From CAIVAT01 sp037128705 (GTDB lineage Bacteria > Bacteroidota > Bacteroidia > Bacteroidales > FEN-979): a stretch of 26,381 nt of DNA. Location: the NCBI GenBank assembly GCA_037128705.1, contig JBAXVX010000037.1, positions 1-26,381 of the forward strand, read 5' to 3'. Within the stretch, counting starts at the first letter, position 1; each line of letters begins with the position of its first letter. The position numbers and the translations under genes are program-made. Shown in pieces: positions 25,157 to 26,381 of the stretch. The notes under the pieces are model-generated. The model had not been told where the DNA came from and did not search any database. It saw only the letters and a list, made by a program, of their open reading frames with translations.

Positions 25157-25390
25157 TTAAATCGAAAATGAATATGATTTCCCATCAGATAAACTATGGC
25201 TTCCCATATTATGGCCACGAACCCAGATAGCTCCAGAATTATTATCGTGATTATGGAATTCAACCCATCCATCCGAATGGGTTCTTTTTTCATCATGTCC
25301 ACCCAATAAACCATCGTAAGAAATCATTACTCCGATGTTCCCTAATGGTCTCCTGTCTACATTCAATACTCGAACTGAAAAATGTCCCAT
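25157..25390 (-). CDS. 77-residue beta-sandwich-like protein
   Basis: A 77-residue protein with no signal peptide. The pattern is that of a small transthyretin-like or CarboxypepD_reg-type beta-sandwich: SVRVLNVDRRPLGNIGVMI at the start, then a turn GGHDEKRTHSDGWVEFHNHD (the T/S-D-x-x-G-x-x-x-F signature), then IWVRGHNMG and a final GKSYSFSI strand. It begins five bases after the stop of the CFI-box gene on the same strand, so the two are very likely translated from one message and may act together. It is unusual that such a domain stands alone, without signal peptide or partner domain. The seven His residues are notable, but no metal site can be assigned. No function is known. Confidence 0.65.
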   Translation of the reverse strand: MGHFSVRVLNVDRRPLGNIGVMISYDGLLGGHDEKRTHSDGWVEFHNHDNNSGAIWVRGHNMGSHSLSDGKSYSFSI

Positions 25391-25395
25391 GTCTA

Positions 25396-26145
25396 CTACT
25401 GTTGTTTGTGTTGTATCACTGAAACAATTGGGTTTAAGATGTACTTCCGTATAATAGACCTCAAATAGTCAGATTTCTCAATTAACCTTGCAATAAATGG
25501 TGATAAAAGATAATAAAACTGAACGATAGTTCTCCCAGTACTGGTATTTAGTAATATTTTATCTCTGTATTCTCGAAGCACTAAAACTTCGGGTGAATTG
25601 TAATCTCCATAACAGGCCGTAGCGATAAAACAACCACTTTTTTTCTTTGGAAGTGTATGGGGGTGGTTTTTTCCAAGAATTTCCGAAACAAAATTTACAT
25701 TCTCAATTTTTTTAATTGTTGTTAACTCTAATTGAATCTGTAATTGACCGGGAGAAAATACATTAGATATATTAAGTTGATTCGGTATAAATTTGACATA
25801 TTTTACTATCCCATCAAATTCTATCATCTCATTTTTATAAATTGATTTAACTGTATCCAGAAAAATATTTTTATCATAATCTATCTCATAACTTATAGCA
25901 TAGTGGGTTTCTCCACGAAAAGAATTTCCAAAATGATTATAGAGAAATTCATCCTTATAGGGAAGGAAGCCATGTAATGTTTTTTCACTTACATCTCCAA
26001 TCATTGCTTGACATTTTATTAGTTTTTCCCCTTTAAATACTTTTTTCTTTTCATTTTCCCATTCTTCCTTTTGAATTGATGTTAAATTACTTGGCATTGT
26101 TGGCTTATCCTTACACCATTGAAATATTTCTTGAATCTCAATCAT
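25396..26145 (-). CDS. CFI-box C-terminal domain protein
   Basis: A 249-residue protein without a signal peptide. Residues 1-60 are helical and basic. Residues about 70-160 are strand-rich, with EMIEFDGIVKYVKFI and LQIQLELTTIKKI, compatible with an OB-like barrel. From Cys172 the sequence reads CFIATACYGDYNSPEVLVLR and continues to a hydrophobic helix (about 205-225, TIVQFYYLLSPFIARLI) and a second helix. This matches the conserved C-terminal module NCBI names the CFI-box-CTERM domain, found on many unrelated bacterial proteins and still of unknown role; it could be a membrane-associating or processing tail. The gene is first in a tight - strand pair with the 77-residue gene. A TTTATTTG box (26163-26170 on -) lies upstream, one mismatch from the -7 consensus. 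Strong AT bias and the flanking IS-like end suggest transfer. Confidence 0.75.
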   Translation of the reverse strand: MIEIQEIFQWCKDKPTMPSNLTSIQKEEWENEKKKVFKGEKLIKCQAMIGDVSEKTLHGFLPYKDEFLYNHFGNSFRGETHYAISYEIDYDKNIFLDTVKSIYKNEMIEFDGIVKYVKFIPNQLNISNVFSPGQLQIQLELTTIKKIENVNFVSEILGKNHPHTLPKKKSGCFIATACYGDYNSPEVLVLREYRDKILLNTSTGRTIVQFYYLLSPFIARLIEKSDYLRSIIRKYILNPIVSVIQHKQQ

Positions 26146-26347
26146 AATATTTATTTTGATTACAAATAAAATTTTTAAGAGCCCTTCTATTCTTGGACAT
26201 TCTGGATTTTCCTATCAGTTCTCTTTCTAAACGACAATTTCCCGCCCATCGAAGGTCGTGTTAAAAGTATGAGAATTACCAGAACTAAAGTTATAGGTAT
26301 AAATATTGAGGTCGAATACAGCAGCCTATCTGGAAAATACGCACATA

Positions 26348-26381
26348 TTGACCCCCTCTGTACGTTTTAAGTTGACCCCCT
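26348..26381. mobile_element. Probable terminus of an IS21-type element (cut by the window edge)
   Basis: TTGACCCCCT occurs at 26348-26357 and again at 26372-26381, a 24-base period, separated by CTGTACGTTTTAAG. Several direct copies of a short motif near the tips are a feature of IS21-family ends, and this motif resembles those I recall from Bacteroidota IS21 elements. The transposase would lie beyond the right edge, so the call rests only on the repeats. The 200 bases before it (26146-26347) hold no gene I can support. Confidence 0.4.

Noticed and set aside
26348..26381. Start of a CRISPR array
   Set aside because: Only two 10-base repeats with a 14-base gap; far too short for CRISPR repeats and spacers.

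Overview
The window reads as a chromosomal segment of a member of the Bacteroidota (Bacteroidetes). Three proteins end in type IX secretion (T9SS) sorting domains of the Y/F-P-x-P-N-D-G type. Exported proteins have signal peptides ending in S/A-Q, or short lipoprotein signals. Many genes are preceded by the phylum's -7 element TAnnTTTG, and classical Shine-Dalgarno sites are nearly absent. Genus cannot be set from the sequence alone.

Layout. (1) 1-11.9 kb holds surface and exported proteins: a small secreted protein, a 1480-residue T9SS substrate (repeat region, cohesin-like domain, PKD-like domains), an orphan lipoprotein, a small T9SS protein and a PKD lipoprotein, all on +. A T9SS protein with Big2 and FN3-like domains converges on them from the - strand, probably in one unit with an upstream metallophosphoesterase lipoprotein (to 13.0 kb). 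(2) 13.1-16.6 kb is a + strand exported-protein cluster: a DUF4249 lipoprotein, a formylglycine-generating-enzyme-like protein without the catalytic cysteines, and a CarboxypepD_reg-like protein. (3) 16.6-17.3 kb is a scar: a gutted IS3-family transposase, a tiny glycine-zipper membrane gene in the same frame, a possible hairpin and copy 1 of a ~75 bp repeat. (4) 17.4-20.5 kb encodes a TPR hybrid histidine kinase carrying its own receiver and HPt domains. (5) 20.5-22.5 kb is a decayed S9 peptidase with two frameshifts, no ATG and a substituted catalytic Asp. (6) 22.5-24.1 kb is a MarR regulator plus an NmrA-type NAD(P)-binding oxidoreductase. Both upstream regions carry the same TTGTAyATACAA palindrome, and the MarR protein has an OhrR-like N-terminal cysteine. 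This is the clearest regulatory circuit here. (7) From about 24.1 kb the DNA becomes strongly AT-rich: a bidirectional terminator, repeat copy 2, and three - strand genes (a CFI-box C-terminal protein, a 77-residue beta-sandwich-like protein and a 189-residue orphan). The window ends in two 24-bp-spaced TTGACCCCCT motifs that look like an IS21-type terminus. This right-hand island is the best candidate for an undescribed accessory module.

No rRNA, tRNA or CRISPR array was recognised. Functional names rest on motifs read by eye. No database search was run.
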